A DNA stretch of 64,000 nt. It comes from Acinetobacter colistiniresistens. GTDB lineage: Bacteria > Pseudomonadota > Gammaproteobacteria > Pseudomonadales > Moraxellaceae. Location of the stretch: positions 514,595-578,594 of the forward strand of contig NZ_KE340379.1 of assembly GCF_000413935.1 (NCBI RefSeq), given 5' to 3'. The position numbers were made by a program, and so were the translations under genes. Below the pieces are notes generated by a model. It made no database searches. It saw only the letters and a program-made list of their open reading frames with translations, and was not told the origin of the DNA. This document shows positions 37,682-47,602 of the stretch, in pieces; within the stretch, counting starts at the first letter, position 1; each line of letters starts with the position of its first letter.

Positions 37682-40045
37682 ATGGACCATCATCATGAAA
37701 ACAAAGTACTCAATAACAGACTTACTGACCCTGTCTGTGGTATGACAGTTACAGAAGCATCCAAGTTTTATGAAGAAGTTAAAAATAGAACTTTTTACTT
37801 TTGTAGTGAGAAATGCCACATAAAGTTTAAAAGTGATCCTCATTTTTATATTACTAAAGTTGAGAATGTAGTTACGTTAAAAGAACCACAAAAGAGGGAT
37901 GGTGAGGATTCAAATGAAGTTAATCAGCCTGCTCATGTTAATACCTTCACGATATACACTTGTCCAATGCATCCTGAAATTAGACAGAACCATGCGGGAA
38001 ATTGTCCGATCTGTGGTATGTCGTTAGAGCCTTTACTTCCTGACTTAGATGACGCTGATGAAAACCCAGAACTCAAGAATTTTAAGCATAGATTTTGGTG
38101 GACCTTACCGCTAACCATTATTGTAGTTTTCTTAGCAATGTTTGGTCATCAATTGAACTGGTTCGAAATGCAGGTGCAAAGCTGGATTGAACTGGTACTG
38201 ACTTTACCAATTGTTTTGTGGGCAGGAATGCCATTTTTTGTGAGATGTTGGCAGTCAATCTGGAATCGGAGTCCAAATATGTGGACCTTGATTGGAATAG
38301 GTACAGGAGCTGCTTTTATATACAGCCTTGTTGGAACAATAGTACCTCAAGTATTTCCAGACTCATTTGTATCTATGGGGCGTGTTGCTGTGTATTTTGA
38401 GGCGACCGCAGCGATTATTTCTCTCACATTGTTAGGTCAAGTGCTAGAGTTAAAAGCACGTTCCCAAACTTCAGCGGCAATTAAATCCCTACTTGGGCTA
38501 GCACCTAAAACAGCAAGAAAAATCAGTGTTGATGGTATAGAAGAAGATATTCCACTATCTCATGTACACGTAGGCGATTTATTACGGATACGCCCCGGTG
38601 AAAAAGTTCCTGTTGATGGAGTCATTACAGAAGGTTCAAGCTCTGTAGATGAATCGATGTTAACTGGTGAACCTGTGCCAGTTACAAAACGTGTGGGTGA
38701 TCAAGTCATTGGTGCAACAATGAACATGAATGGTTCATTGGTGATGCGATCAGAAAAAGTTGGATCATCAACCGTACTTTCTCAAATCGTGCAAATGGTT
38801 GCTCAGGCTCAACGTTCAAAAGCACCTATGCAGCGGATGGCGGATCATGTTGCAGGACGATTTGTTATGGGGGTTATAGGTATTGCTGTTCTAACTTTTT
38901 TGGGGTGGGGGCTATTCGGACCTGAACCTAGTTGGGTTTATGGATTAATCAATGCAGTAGCTGTTTTAATCATCGCATGCCCATGTGCTTTGGGATTAGC
39001 TACGCCAATGTCAATTATGGTAGCAACAGGGCGAGGTGCATCAAATGGAGTACTTTTTCGAGACGCTGCCGCAATAGAGAATCTACGTAAAATTGATACA
39101 TTGATTATTGATAAAACAGGAACTTTGACAGAAGGACAACCATCATTCAATAAAGTAGTAGCCACTTCAGGATATGAAAAGAATGAAGTCCTCCGTTTAG
39201 CTGCGAGTTTAGATCAGGGCAGTGAGCATCCTTTAGCAAATGCAATTGTACGTGCCGCCCGTGAGCGAAATCTTACTTTAAGTAAACCTACTTCATTTGA
39301 ATCAGGTTCAGGTATTGGTGTTAATGGAGAGATAAACGGACAAAAATTAGCGCTAGGCAATACGGCACTGATGAAGCAATTAGGGATATCTGTTAACACT
39401 CTTATTCCACAAGCAGAGGTATTAAGAGCTGAAGGTGCCAGTGTTATGTATTTGGCAGCCGATGGAAAACTGCTAGGTCTTCTGGCAGTTTCAGATCCAA
39501 TCAAAGCAAGCACTCCAGAGGCCCTTTTATCGTTGGAAGACTCAGGTTTAAGAATCATCATGGCAACAGGTGATGGGCTAACTACAGCAAAATCAGTTGG
39601 GGCTAAGTTAGGAATTAGTGAGGTTTATGGTGAGGTTAAACCTGCTGATAAATTAGATTTGGTCACAAAATTGCAAAAAGAAGGGAGAATTGTTGCTATG
39701 GCTGGTGATGGAATTAATGATGCACCAGCCTTGGCTCAAGCTGATATTGGAATCGCAATGGGCACGGGTACTGATGTAGCAATGAATAGTGCCCAAGTTA
39801 CATTAGTAAAAGGTGACTTACGTGGTATTGAAATTGCTCGTTCATTATCAGAAGCAACCATTAAAAACATGAAGCAGAACCTTATGTTCGCATTTCTTTA
39901 TAATGCTTTAGGTATTCCTTTAGCAGCGGGTATTTTATATCCATTTACTGGCTGGTTACTCTCGCCTATGATTGCTGCATTAGCAATGAGCCTAAGCTCA
40001 GCATCGGTAATTGGTAATGCCTTACGATTACGTCATCAAAAATAA
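37682..40045 (+). CDS. copA: Copper/silver-exporting P-type ATPase with YHS and heavy-metal-binding N-terminus
   Basis: A 787-residue P1B ATPase. The start at 37682 has AAGGAGG 5 bp upstream, unlike an in-frame ATG at 37667. The N-terminus has a His run, a YHS (TRASH) domain ([14 protein letters not shown]) and a heavy-metal-binding segment ([22 protein letters not shown]) in place of HMA domains, like SilP. The core has the CPC motif ([11 protein letters not shown]), the phosphorylated Asp in DKTGTLTEG and the [10 protein letters not shown] hinge. It exports Cu(I) or Ag(I) from the cytoplasm. It is divergent from copC. Confidence 0.93.
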   Translation: MDHHHENKVLNNRLTDPVCGMTVTEASKFYEEVKNRTFYFCSEKCHIKFKSDPHFYITKVENVVTLKEPQKRDGEDSNEVNQPAHVNTFTIYTCPMHPEIRQNHAGNCPICGMSLEPLLPDLDDADENPELKNFKHRFWWTLPLTIIVVFLAMFGHQLNWFEMQVQSWIELVLTLPIVLWAGMPFFVRCWQSIWNRSPNMWTLIGIGTGAAFIYSLVGTIVPQVFPDSFVSMGRVAVYFEATAAIISLTLLGQVLELKARSQTSAAIKSLLGLAPKTARKISVDGIEEDIPLSHVHVGDLLRIRPGEKVPVDGVITEGSSSVDESMLTGEPVPVTKRVGDQVIGATMNMNGSLVMRSEKVGSSTVLSQIVQMVAQAQRSKAPMQRMADHVAGRFVMGVIGIAVLTFLGWGLFGPEPSWVYGLINAVAVLIIACPCALGLATPMSIMVATGRGASNGVLFRDAAAIENLRKIDTLIIDKTGTLTEGQPSFNKVVATSGYEKNEVLRLAASLDQGSEHPLANAIVRAARERNLTLSKPTSFESGSGIGVNGEINGQKLALGNTALMKQLGISVNTLIPQAEVLRAEGASVMYLAADGKLLGLLAVSDPIKASTPEALLSLEDSGLRIIMATGDGLTTAKSVGAKLGISEVYGEVKPADKLDLVTKLQKEGRIVAMAGDGINDAPALAQADIGIAMGTGTDVAMNSAQVTLVKGDLRGIEIARSLSEATIKNMKQNLMFAFLYNALGIPLAAGILYPFTGWLLSPMIAALAMSLSSASVIGNALRLRHQK

Positions 40046-40051
40046 TCACGA

Positions 40052-40087
40052 CTTACCACTCATTAGCGTAAGTTAATGAGTGGTAAG
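40052..40087. terminator. Hairpin between the convergent ATPase and copS genes
   Basis: A perfect 14-bp stem CTTACCACTCATTA / TAATGAGTGGTAAG with an 8-nt loop lies between the two stop codons. It probably ends transcription in both directions. Confidence 0.75.
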
Positions 40088-40123
40088 CATCATTAGAATG
40101 AGTGCTTAATAACCGAGATATCA

Positions 40124-41500
40124 CTAATTTTTAAAGATAATTTTAAAAGAAATATGTCCCTCGTTATAAGTCGCTTGAATGGAAGCTCCATGCACATCAA
40201 GAATAGATTTGGTAATTGCTAGCCCTAAGCCAGTACCTTCCTCAACTCGCTGTCTGGAAGCATCTGTTCTATAAAAACGGTCAAATAATCGATTTAGCTG
40301 GTCTGATGATAAAGGTGAGCTTTCATTCTCAATTGTAAAAACAGTTTTATCAAAGCTTTGTTGGCAATTGATTTTGATGACCGAATCTGATTTGCCATAT
40401 TTAATTGCATTCGATAACAAATTACTTAAAGCGCGGCGTAGCATTAAAGGATCACCTTTTATACTACCTGAACCACTCTGTTCGAGTGACATTCCCTTTT
40501 CAGCAGCGATAGCATCATAAAAATCAAATAATGCTGAAACTTCTTTAACTAAATTAACCTGTTGTAGGTTAGGTAAATGTAGACCATGTTCTGCTTTTGC
40601 CAAAAATAGCATATCAGAGACCATGCGAGCTAAATGCTCAAACTCTTCTAAATTTGAAAATAGAACTTCCTGATAAGTATTAATATTTCGACTACGAGAT
40701 AAACATACTTGAGTTTGAGTCATCAAATTGTTAATAGGTGTTCTTATTTCATGAGCAAGATCAGATGAAAAATCTGAAAGTTTTTCTACTGCGGCTTCTA
40801 GCCGATCTAACATATCATTAAAAGCGACAGCCAGTGATTTAAGTTCGGTTGGAGTATTTTCGACTTCTAAACGTTCAGAAAGATGTTGGGCTGAGATACC
40901 CTCTGCTACTTTTGCCATTTGTTGTACTGGACGTAGCCCTCGCCATGCTGCGAACCACCCTAAGAACATTAAACAAATTGTACCCACAAATCCAATGTAT
41001 AAAAGTTGACGTCTAAAGTCATTTAAGAAATGTAGATGCTCAGAGGTATCGATTCCAACAATAATCTGAGCTGATATAAACGAGTCATTATGATCAAAAG
41101 TCTTTTTATAAATTAATCCACGATAAGTCTTATTTTTAATTTTCCATTCAAGCCATGGATCTTGTTTTGATTTGTTGAGTGCTTGGGGATGAATTACTGA
41201 TGGTGCTGAGCTAAAAATAACTTGACCTGTTGGACGTTCAATCTGAACAATCAGATCGTGATGTCCAATTAAGGCATCTTTTAAATATAAATTTAGTTCT
41301 TGAGAGTTAGATGGGTTCTGTTCAAGTAGATTCTCTATAAGTTGAATTTTGCCTTCTAATTGAGTTCGGTCTTGAGCTTCAAAATGATGCATTACGAGCT
41401 TGTGAATAACCAACCCCATAATCATTAAGATGATAACAGTAGAAAGAGAAAAGATGATTGCTATACGAAAGCTGATTGCATTAAACAATTTACGAGTCAT
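40124..41500 (-). CDS. copS: Heavy-metal sensor histidine kinase CopS
   Basis: The 458-residue kinase has a membrane helix at about 10-32, a periplasmic sensor of about 125 residues, a second helix near 165-185 and a HAMP domain. The phosphorylated His is in [14 protein letters not shown]. Downstream are the ATPase N box ([12 protein letters not shown]) and G box ([10 protein letters not shown]). The start overlaps the copR stop by 11 bp. It senses periplasmic copper and phosphorylates CopR. Confidence 0.93.
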   Translation of the reverse strand: MTRKLFNAISFRIAIIFSLSTVIILMIMGLVIHKLVMHHFEAQDRTQLEGKIQLIENLLEQNPSNSQELNLYLKDALIGHHDLIVQIERPTGQVIFSSAPSVIHPQALNKSKQDPWLEWKIKNKTYRGLIYKKTFDHNDSFISAQIIVGIDTSEHLHFLNDFRRQLLYIGFVGTICLMFLGWFAAWRGLRPVQQMAKVAEGISAQHLSERLEVENTPTELKSLAVAFNDMLDRLEAAVEKLSDFSSDLAHEIRTPINNLMTQTQVCLSRSRNINTYQEVLFSNLEEFEHLARMVSDMLFLAKAEHGLHLPNLQQVNLVKEVSALFDFYDAIAAEKGMSLEQSGSGSIKGDPLMLRRALSNLLSNAIKYGKSDSVIKINCQQSFDKTVFTIENESSPLSSDQLNRLFDRFYRTDASRQRVEEGTGLGLAITKSILDVHGASIQATYNEGHISFKIIFKN

Positions 41501-42173
41501 CTTCTACCTCTAAAACATACCCCATTCCACGTATGTTCTGTATCAGCTTTGGGCTAAAATTACTGTCAATTTTACTGCGCAAACGTTTGATAGCGACTTC
41601 TACAACGTTGGTATCACTATCAAAATTCATGTCCCATATTTGAGAGGCAATGAGCGTACGAGGTAATATCTCACCACGTCTACGCATAAATAATTCCATC
41701 AGCGCGAATTCTTTAGCTGTTAAGTCAATACGTTGCCCAGCGCGAGTGACGCGGCGTTTACGAAGATCAAGTTCAAGATCAGCAATTGTAATAAGGTTAC
41801 TATCTTCTTTTTGTTGTCCCCGTCGGAGTAAGCTTTTAATTCGTGCTAATAACTCAGCAAAAGCAAAAGGCTTGACTAGATAATCATCAGCACCTAAATC
41901 CAAGCCTTTCACACGATCTTCAATTTGATCACGTGCTGAAAGAAAAAGAATAGGCATAGTTTTGCCACTTTTTCGGATATCATAAATGATATCCCAACCA
42001 TCTAGCTTTGGAAGCATCACATCTAAAATGATGAGGTCATATTCTTCGGAAAGCGCTTGATGTTTACCAGATAATCCATCCGTTACCCAATCCGTTATAT
42101 ACCCAGCTTCAGATAGACCTTGTTTAAGGTAGTCACCGGTTTTTTGTTCATCTTCAACTAGTAAGATTCTCAT
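41490..42173 (-). CDS. copR: Copper response regulator CopR
   Basis: The 227-residue OmpR-type regulator has a receiver with phospho-acceptor Asp51 ([15 protein letters not shown]) and a C-terminal winged helix ([22 protein letters not shown]). I use the ATG at 42173 ([16 protein letters not shown]), the family start; the longer frame from 42206 adds an unlikely tail. It is divergent from the Met/His-rich protein gene across a promoter with a CopR-type box at 42239. The operon is therefore probably autoregulated. Confidence 0.95.
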   Translation of the reverse strand: MRILLVEDEQKTGDYLKQGLSEAGYITDWVTDGLSGKHQALSEEYDLIILDVMLPKLDGWDIIYDIRKSGKTMPILFLSARDQIEDRVKGLDLGADDYLVKPFAFAELLARIKSLLRRGQQKEDSNLITIADLELDLRKRRVTRAGQRIDLTAKEFALMELFMRRRGEILPRTLIASQIWDMNFDSDTNVVEVAIKRLRSKIDSNFSPKLIQNIRGMGYVLEVEDDS

Positions 42174-42238
42174 TGATAAAAATCCCATATCACTCATTAA
42201 GAACATAATAACGTTATAAATACGTGATTCGTTGTAGA

Positions 42239-42253
42239 TTACAAAAATGTCAT
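42239..42253. promoter_or_regulatory. CopR-type box upstream of copR and the periplasmic copper genes
   Basis: TTACAAAAATGTCAT is the second copy of TTACA-N4-TGTCAT in this cluster. It is followed by another TGTCA at 42259. Confidence 0.75.
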
Positions 42254-42323
42254 TTTCATGTCACATAGATGTTTAGTGAAGGCCTTTAAGGTATTTACAT
42301 AAAGTTAATTTTTGGAGCAAAAC

Positions 42324-42674
42324 ATGAAAACTCTATTCAGCCGTAGCTTAACCACTCTTATGTGTGTTGGTACTTTAATTGTAGGAACTCAGTCTTGGGC
42401 AGCAGATGTGAAACAAGGAACTACAGTTGTGTCTGAAATTAAAGCCGATTCAAAGACGCAAGAGAAATGTCAAAAACCTTGTAATATGAAGAATGATGAT
42501 AAAACCCAACAGGATCATAGTCAGCATGAGCATGGTAACATGACGGATATGTCTCAGATGGATCATTCTAAGATGATGAATATGGGGCAATCTAAAATGA
42601 GTAATATGGATAATTCCAGTATGATGAACATGGACCACTCAAAGATGAACATGTCAAATACATCAAATAAATAA
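42324..42674 (+). CDS. Periplasmic Met/His-rich copper-binding protein (PcoE/SilE-like role)
   Basis: The 116-residue protein has a signal peptide ending QSWA. The mature part contains CQKPC, a QDHSQHEHG patch and repeated MDHSKM / MGQSKM units. Such Met/His repeats bind Cu(I), Cu(II) or Ag(I) in the periplasm as a metal buffer. GGAG precedes the ATG at 42324; a TTG at 42312 is less likely. It is the first gene of the pcoA-pcoB transcript. Sequence family is low-complexity, so homology to PcoE itself is not claimed. Confidence 0.8.
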   Translation: MKTLFSRSLTTLMCVGTLIVGTQSWAADVKQGTTVVSEIKADSKTQEKCQKPCNMKNDDKTQQDHSQHEHGNMTDMSQMDHSKMMNMGQSKMSNMDNSSMMNMDHSKMNMSNTSNK

Positions 42675-42763
42675 CAAATACGATAAATGAAAGATCGGGG
42701 GAAATTAAAGCGAATAATAGGTTTGCTTGATTCTCCCATCCTTATATTAGATAGGTGAAATAA

Positions 42764-44644
42764 ATGTCTACAAAATTAACGCATGTCCTTTTAATAGGAG
42801 TCGGTTTATTTTCATCAACTTGGGTTGTGGCAGCAGTTAAAGAATATGATTTAACAATCGCTGAGCAAACGGTGAATATCACAGGTAAGCCTTTAAAACG
42901 AATTACGGTTAATGGGAAATTTGTTGCACCTCTTCTTGAGTTTGAGGAAGGTGATGATGCTATTATTCGTGTCCATAACAAGCTAAAAAAACAAGATTCT
43001 TCTATTCATTGGCACGGGTTAATTCTACCGGGCATCATGGATGGCGTACCCGGATTTAATCAGTTTGACGGTATTGCCCCTAATAAGACCTACGAATATA
43101 AGTTTAAGGTACGCCAAAATGGTACCTATTGGTATCATTCGCATAGTAAAGGTCAAGAACAAGAGGGCTTGTATGGTCCGTTAGTCATTTACCCCAAAAA
43201 TAGGACACCTTTAACTGTAGCTGAGAAAACAGATAAGGATTATGTCGTATTACTTTCAGATTTTCATGATTCAACTAGTGATAAAATCATGAATAATCTA
43301 AAGAAAGAAGCTGACTATTATCAGAACCGTCGTGAAACTGTTTTTGATGTTTTTAAACAAATTAAAAAAGATGGTTTAAAAGCAACATGGCAAGACCGTT
43401 CGATGTGGAACCAGATGCGAATGCTCAAGACAGATATGTCTGATGTGACAAAATATACTTTTTTGATGAATGGTAAGACTCCAGAACAAAATTGGACTGG
43501 TAATTTTAAGACGGGTGAAAAAGTACGTCTTCGGTTTATTAATGCCTCAGCAATGTCATTCTTTGACGTCAGAATCCCTAACTTGAAAATGACGGTAGTC
43601 AGTGCAGATGGGCAACCAGTGAAACCTGTTCCGGTTGATGAATTCAGAATAGGGACGGCTGAAACGTATGATGTTATTGTAGAACCCAAACAATCAAATT
43701 ATCAAATTGAAGCAGAATCAATTGATAGGAGTGGTTTTTCAGTTGGTTCCTTACATGATGAGAATACTCCTCCAATAAATCAAATCAAAATGCCGAAGTC
43801 ACGTCCTCGTTCTTTATTAACTATGGAAGATATGGGGATGGGGCATGATATGTCTTCTATGGCGGGCATGAATCACGACATGTCTTCAATGAAAGGTATG
43901 GATCACGATATGTCATCTATGACAGACAGCTCAAAAGATCAGTCAATGTCTGGAATGAACCATGACATGTCTTCAATGAAAGGCATGGATCACGATATGT
44001 CGTCTATGACAGACAGCTCAAAAGATCAATCTATGTCAGGTATGAACCATGGCATGCAAATGACTACATCTAATGCACCTACACAAGAAAAGAATGGTGA
44101 TGTTGTATATGGCTGGGCAAATGCTTCAACACCTGTTGGTCAAAAAGCACTTCAATATAGTGACTTACAATCTTTAAAGCCTCAACCAGATACTCGTGCC
44201 CCTGAACGTGAAATGGAAATCCGTCTTGGTGGGAACATGGAGCGCTATATTTGGACAATTAATGGTAAGAAGTTTAATGAAACAGAACCATTCAAAGTGA
44301 AATACGGGGAACGTATACGCTTGAAATTTGTGAATGACAGTATGATGGCTCACCCAATGCACTTGCACGGTATGTTTATGCAGCTTGAAAATGGTCAAGA
44401 TCCAAGTAATATGCCAAATAAACACACGATCATTGTGCCACCGGGGAAAACAGTTACAACTTTACTTACTGCTGATGAATTGGGTGAATGGGCTATCCAC
44501 TGCCATTTGTTATATCACATGGCAGCTGGAATGATGAACAAACTCATTGTGGCAAATGTAGATAGCAATGATGATGATACGAAAAGTATCGTTGCCCAAC
44601 CTCAAACTAGCCATGAGGGAGTGAATCAACATGCACATCACTAA
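42764..44644 (+). CDS. pcoA: Multicopper oxidase PcoA/CopA, Sec-exported variant
   Basis: The 626-residue periplasmic copper oxidase has the four ligand blocks HWHG, HSHSKG, HPMHLHG and HCHLLYHMAAGMM, the last with the type 1 Cys. Between the second and third cupredoxin domains lies a Met/His-rich insert with MDHDMSSM units, including an exact 87-bp tandem repeat. The N-terminus (MSTKLTHVLLIGVGLFSSTW) is a plain Sec-type signal without the twin arginine found in E. coli PcoA. It oxidises Cu(I) in the periplasm. Its end overlaps pcoB by 14 bp. Confidence 0.94.
   Translation: MSTKLTHVLLIGVGLFSSTWVVAAVKEYDLTIAEQTVNITGKPLKRITVNGKFVAPLLEFEEGDDAIIRVHNKLKKQDSSIHWHGLILPGIMDGVPGFNQFDGIAPNKTYEYKFKVRQNGTYWYHSHSKGQEQEGLYGPLVIYPKNRTPLTVAEKTDKDYVVLLSDFHDSTSDKIMNNLKKEADYYQNRRETVFDVFKQIKKDGLKATWQDRSMWNQMRMLKTDMSDVTKYTFLMNGKTPEQNWTGNFKTGEKVRLRFINASAMSFFDVRIPNLKMTVVSADGQPVKPVPVDEFRIGTAETYDVIVEPKQSNYQIEAESIDRSGFSVGSLHDENTPPINQIKMPKSRPRSLLTMEDMGMGHDMSSMAGMNHDMSSMKGMDHDMSSMTDSSKDQSMSGMNHDMSSMKGMDHDMSSMTDSSKDQSMSGMNHGMQMTTSNAPTQEKNGDVVYGWANASTPVGQKALQYSDLQSLKPQPDTRAPEREMEIRLGGNMERYIWTINGKKFNETEPFKVKYGERIRLKFVNDSMMAHPMHLHGMFMQLENGQDPSNMPNKHTIIVPPGKTVTTLLTADELGEWAIHCHLLYHMAAGMMNKLIVANVDSNDDDTKSIVAQPQTSHEGVNQHAHH
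43868..44041 (+). repeat. 87-bp tandem repeat inside pcoA
   Basis: Two copies (43868-43954 and 43955-44041) encode the same 29 residues, starting MNHDMSSMKGMDHDMSSM and ending in a DSSKDQSMSG segment. A third copy starts at 44042 (MNHGM) and diverges. The nucleotide differences are few and synonymous, so the duplication is recent. Confidence 0.92.
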
Positions 44645-45515
44645 ACAGTTATATTCAAAAACAATTTTATCTGTTGCTTTAATTGGCTTAGCGGGTATGG
44701 CATTTGCGAATGATAATTCGACTGAAAATCTAAATAAGAGTACGTCAAGTATGAGTGTGCTTTTACGCGAATCAGGCGGATTAGGCTATGTTGAACGTAA
44801 TACTGATCAAAAGTCTTCAAACAGCAAAGGGTCTGAAACTTTAGCTTTTAGCCAAAATCATATGAACGAGCATGGTGGGCAAATTTATCAGACAACTAAA
44901 TTTTCCAATGAGTGGATAGTTGATAAAGATGGAAAGGGCAGCTTAGGTTCGAGTTTCGAGGCATTGATTGGAACAGATGAAAATCGAATGTTTGTTGAAG
45001 CTAATATGAATAAAGCGGAGAGTAATGATCCCAAATATGATGTATCAGCTCTTTACAGTAGAAATGTTGCACCATTTTGGGATGTACAAGCTGGGGTAAG
45101 GTATAGTGAGGACAAAAATAACCGTAATAGTAATCGCATTGATGGCGTTATTGGATTATTAGGCCTTGCACCTTATTTCTTTGAGACAAAAGCCTACCTT
45201 TATGGTGGTGAAAATAATTTTTGGGGAGCCAGTTTTGAGTTTGATCGAGATCTATTACTCACTCAAAAGCTAATTACTCAGCCATATATTGCAGCAGATA
45301 TTGTGTTTAATGATAATTCTGATTTTGCTACAAAGTCAGGTTTGTCTGAGTTAAAGACAGGTCTAAAAACTCGTTACGAGATTAATAAGCGTATAAGACC
45401 ATTTGTTGATGTCGCTTATCAATATGAAAAAGGACAGAAATTAACAACTTTTCAAGAAGCTACAAATTCTGAAAAGGGGTGGTTATACGGGGCAGGTATT
45501 GAATTAGTTTTCTAA
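44631..45515 (+). CDS. pcoB: Outer-membrane copper resistance protein PcoB/CopB
   Basis: The 294-residue protein has a signal peptide ending GMAFA. A beta-barrel domain with PcoB features follows: APFWDVQAGVRYS, GLAPYFFETKAYLYGG, and the C-terminal aromatic ending GIELVF. It is shorter than PcoB proteins that carry a long Met-rich N-terminus; here the leader is Ser/Asn-rich. It partners PcoA in periplasmic copper handling. It begins within the end of pcoA and ends at a strong hairpin. Confidence 0.92.
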   Translation: MHITKQLYSKTILSVALIGLAGMAFANDNSTENLNKSTSSMSVLLRESGGLGYVERNTDQKSSNSKGSETLAFSQNHMNEHGGQIYQTTKFSNEWIVDKDGKGSLGSSFEALIGTDENRMFVEANMNKAESNDPKYDVSALYSRNVAPFWDVQAGVRYSEDKNNRNSNRIDGVIGLLGLAPYFFETKAYLYGGENNFWGASFEFDRDLLLTQKLITQPYIAADIVFNDNSDFATKSGLSELKTGLKTRYEINKRIRPFVDVAYQYEKGQKLTTFQEATNSEKGWLYGAGIELVF

Positions 45516-45523
45516 ATATTTTA

Positions 45524-45564
45524 TTAAGAATGAATAATGGTGATATTCCATTATTCATTCTTAA
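45524..45564. terminator. Bidirectional terminator between pcoB and cadR
   Basis: The 17-bp stem TTAAGAATGAATAATGG / CCATTATTCATTCTTAA with a 7-nt loop is flanked by A- and T-rich sequence between the two convergent stops. Confidence 0.88.
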
Positions 45565-45969
45565 TTATTTTAAACTTACGGATAACCCTTCAAGTACTTT
45601 ACAAGAGTTAATTTCCAAAAAACCAGAGCATTTGCTTCTTAAATCAGAAAGTTGTTGCTTAAGCTGAATCTGTTTTTGGATATTCTGCTCTAATTGATGA
45701 ATATGTTTATCAACTAAGATGTTAATAGAACTACAGTTTCCACAAGGTTTGTCTTTGTATGCTAATAAAATTTTTATTTCGTCCAAGCTCATATTCAAAG
45801 TTCGGCAATTAAGAATAAATAGAAGTCGCTCTAAGTGGTCTTTGTTATAAAGTCGATAATTAGCTTCCGAACGATTAGGGGCTAGTAATAAAGCTTCTTT
45901 TTCATAAAACCGTATTGTAACAACAGGGCAACCGGATAGCTGAGATAATTCACCAATTTTTAAGTTCAT
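45565..45969 (-). CDS. cadR: MerR-family Cd(II)/Pb(II)-responsive regulator CadR
   Basis: The 134-residue regulator has the MerR N-terminal winged helix (KIGELSQLSGCPVVTIRFYEKEALL). It also has the Cd/Pb-class motif KPCGNCSSINILVDKHIHQL, with further Cys in KCSG and NSCKV. CadR and PbrR proteins use three Cys for Cd or Pb. It is divergent from the CDF-feoAB operon. A MerR-type promoter lies in the shared gap. Confidence 0.88.
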   Translation of the reverse strand: MNLKIGELSQLSGCPVVTIRFYEKEALLLAPNRSEANYRLYNKDHLERLLFILNCRTLNMSLDEIKILLAYKDKPCGNCSSINILVDKHIHQLEQNIQKQIQLKQQLSDLRSKCSGFLEINSCKVLEGLSVSLK

Positions 45970-45987
45970 TTCAAGTCACCTGATCTA

Positions 45988-46018
45988 TTGACTCTATAGT
46001 AGCTATAGGGATTTTAAT
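45988..46018 (+). promoter_or_regulatory. MerR-type promoter with 19-bp spacer for the CDF-feoAB operon
   Basis: TTGACT at 45988-45993 and TTTAAT at 46013-46018 are 19 bp apart, the overlong spacing distorted by MerR regulators. The spacer holds the dyad CTATAG-TAG-CTATAG, the expected CadR operator. The ATG at 46036 is 18 bp past the -10. Confidence 0.9.
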
Positions 46019-46035
46019 ATGCAATACGTGAAGAT

Positions 46036-47334
46036 ATGACTATAGGCACATCAATGAGTGGTTGCGGTTGTAATCAAGAAAGTTCTTGTGAAGACACTAA
46101 GCAAAAACAAAATGAATCAAAAACAGATTCTTGTAAAATTAAAGATTTAGCTACAGAAGAAAGTGAAAGTTCTTGTTGCGATAATGAGGTACAGCAAGAA
46201 CCTAACCCTGATGAAAAAGATTCATGCGGTAGTAAGCAGTCGAATTCATGCTGTGGTTCGGATTCGATAACTTCACCTGAAAAGATTAGGGGGAGTGAAG
46301 ATACAGCGACTTTCATCAGTGACTATAGCATCCCGAAAATGGATTGTTCCGCAGAGGAACAAATGGTTCGGATGACTTTATCTTCATTGGTAGATGTTAA
46401 GAGCTTGGTTTTTGATTTGCCGAACCGAAACCTAAAAGTTCTGCATAATGGTGAAAGTAATGAAATCACTGCAAAACTTGAAGCTCTTGGATTTGGGGCA
46501 AAATTAAATAAAACTGAAGCTTATGAAAATAAAGAACAAGCACAAGAAGCTAGTACTTTTCTGATTCCGAAGATGGATTGTTCGGCAGAAGAGCAAATGG
46601 TAAGAATGGCACTTTCTCCCTTGCATGAAGTTAAAGGTTTATCTTTTGATTTGGCGCAAAGACAGTTAGTTGTTTTCCATACCAATGGGATTAATGAAAT
46701 TACCACAAAACTTGAAGCCCTAGGTTTTGGTGCAAAGCTCGTGGAAACAGTAAAAGCCACTGGGGAATTGCCTGAAACACCAGATCCGACTAAGCAGGCG
46801 AAAGTCCTTAAATTATTACTAGCGATTAATGGTGTTCTTTTTTTTATTGAGTTCATAAGTGGAATTATTGCCGCATCGACGGGGCTCATTGCGGACTCTC
46901 TTGATATGTTTGCTGATGCGGCCGTTTACGGTATAGCACTTTACGCGGTAGGGAAAGCGGCTAAATACCAATTAAAAGCAGCTCATTTTGCAGGATGGAT
47001 TCAACTTTTATTAGCTTTGATCGTTATTATTGATGTTGTCAGACGTTTCATGTTCGGTAGTGAACCAGAGTCAGATTTGATGATCATTATTGGCTTCTTA
47101 GCACTTATTGCCAATGTGACGTGCTTGTATCTCATTTCTGGGCATAGAGATGGCGGAGCCCATATGAAAGCGAGTTGGATCTTTTCAGCTAATGACGTAA
47201 TAGTAAATATGGGGGTTATTTTAGCAGGTGTACTTGTTGCATGGACTGGTTCAGCTTACCCAGATTTGATTATTGGTATTCTTGTTTCACTGTTTGTACT
47301 GAATGGCGCTCGAAAAATTTTGGCGTTGAAGTAG
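46036..47334 (+). CDS. CDF-like cation transporter with Cys-rich and tandem HMA-like N-terminus
   Basis: The 432-residue protein has a Cys-rich start (nine Cys in residues 10-73). Two nearly identical HMA-like domains of about 70 residues follow (Met102-Asp-Cys104 and Met180-Asp-Cys182), each keeping one Cys of MxCxxC. The C-terminal six-helix region is CDF-like, with LIADSLDMFADAAVY and FSANDVIVNMGVIL at the metal-site helices. It lacks the CDF cytoplasmic domain. It probably exports Zn, Cd, Pb or Co. It is first in the operon with feoA and feoB under CadR. Confidence 0.85.
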   Translation: MTIGTSMSGCGCNQESSCEDTKQKQNESKTDSCKIKDLATEESESSCCDNEVQQEPNPDEKDSCGSKQSNSCCGSDSITSPEKIRGSEDTATFISDYSIPKMDCSAEEQMVRMTLSSLVDVKSLVFDLPNRNLKVLHNGESNEITAKLEALGFGAKLNKTEAYENKEQAQEASTFLIPKMDCSAEEQMVRMALSPLHEVKGLSFDLAQRQLVVFHTNGINEITTKLEALGFGAKLVETVKATGELPETPDPTKQAKVLKLLLAINGVLFFIEFISGIIAASTGLIADSLDMFADAAVYGIALYAVGKAAKYQLKAAHFAGWIQLLLALIVIIDVVRRFMFGSEPESDLMIIIGFLALIANVTCLYLISGHRDGGAHMKASWIFSANDVIVNMGVILAGVLVAWTGSAYPDLIIGILVSLFVLNGARKILALK

Positions 47335-47344
47335 GGTGCTGACA

Positions 47345-47602
47345 ATGAATTTATTTCAAGTAAAGCAAGACCAGACTGTAAAAATCATTGATCTTAAAAA
47401 GGGTGAACAGTATCAAGATAAAAATGATCCTGTTCTGGAGCGTTTAGAACTGCTGGGCTTTAGAGTAGGTGAATCCTTACAAGTGCTTGCGAAAGGGCTT
47501 TTTGGTGGTGATCCTGTGTTGGTTCAAATCGAAACCTCACGTTTCGCCTTAAGAAAAAATGAAGCAGAACGAATTTTTGTAGAGATTACCAATGGACACT
47601 AA
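47345..47602 (+). CDS. feoA: FeoA-domain protein
   Basis: The 85-residue SH3-like FeoA protein has LERLELLGFRVGESLQVLAKGLFGGDPVLVQI. I use the ATG at 47345; a GTG at 47336 lies too near the previous stop. FeoA interacts with FeoB in ferrous iron uptake, but its place in a CadR-controlled operon suggests a role with another divalent metal. Its end overlaps feoB by 11 bp. Confidence 0.9.
   Translation: MNLFQVKQDQTVKIIDLKKGEQYQDKNDPVLERLELLGFRVGESLQVLAKGLFGGDPVLVQIETSRFALRKNEAERIFVEITNGH

Noticed and set aside
43868..44041. Possible CRISPR-like array from the regular repeats
   Set aside because: The repeats are in-frame codons of the PcoA Met/His insert, without spacers. No CRISPR array was seen anywhere in the window.
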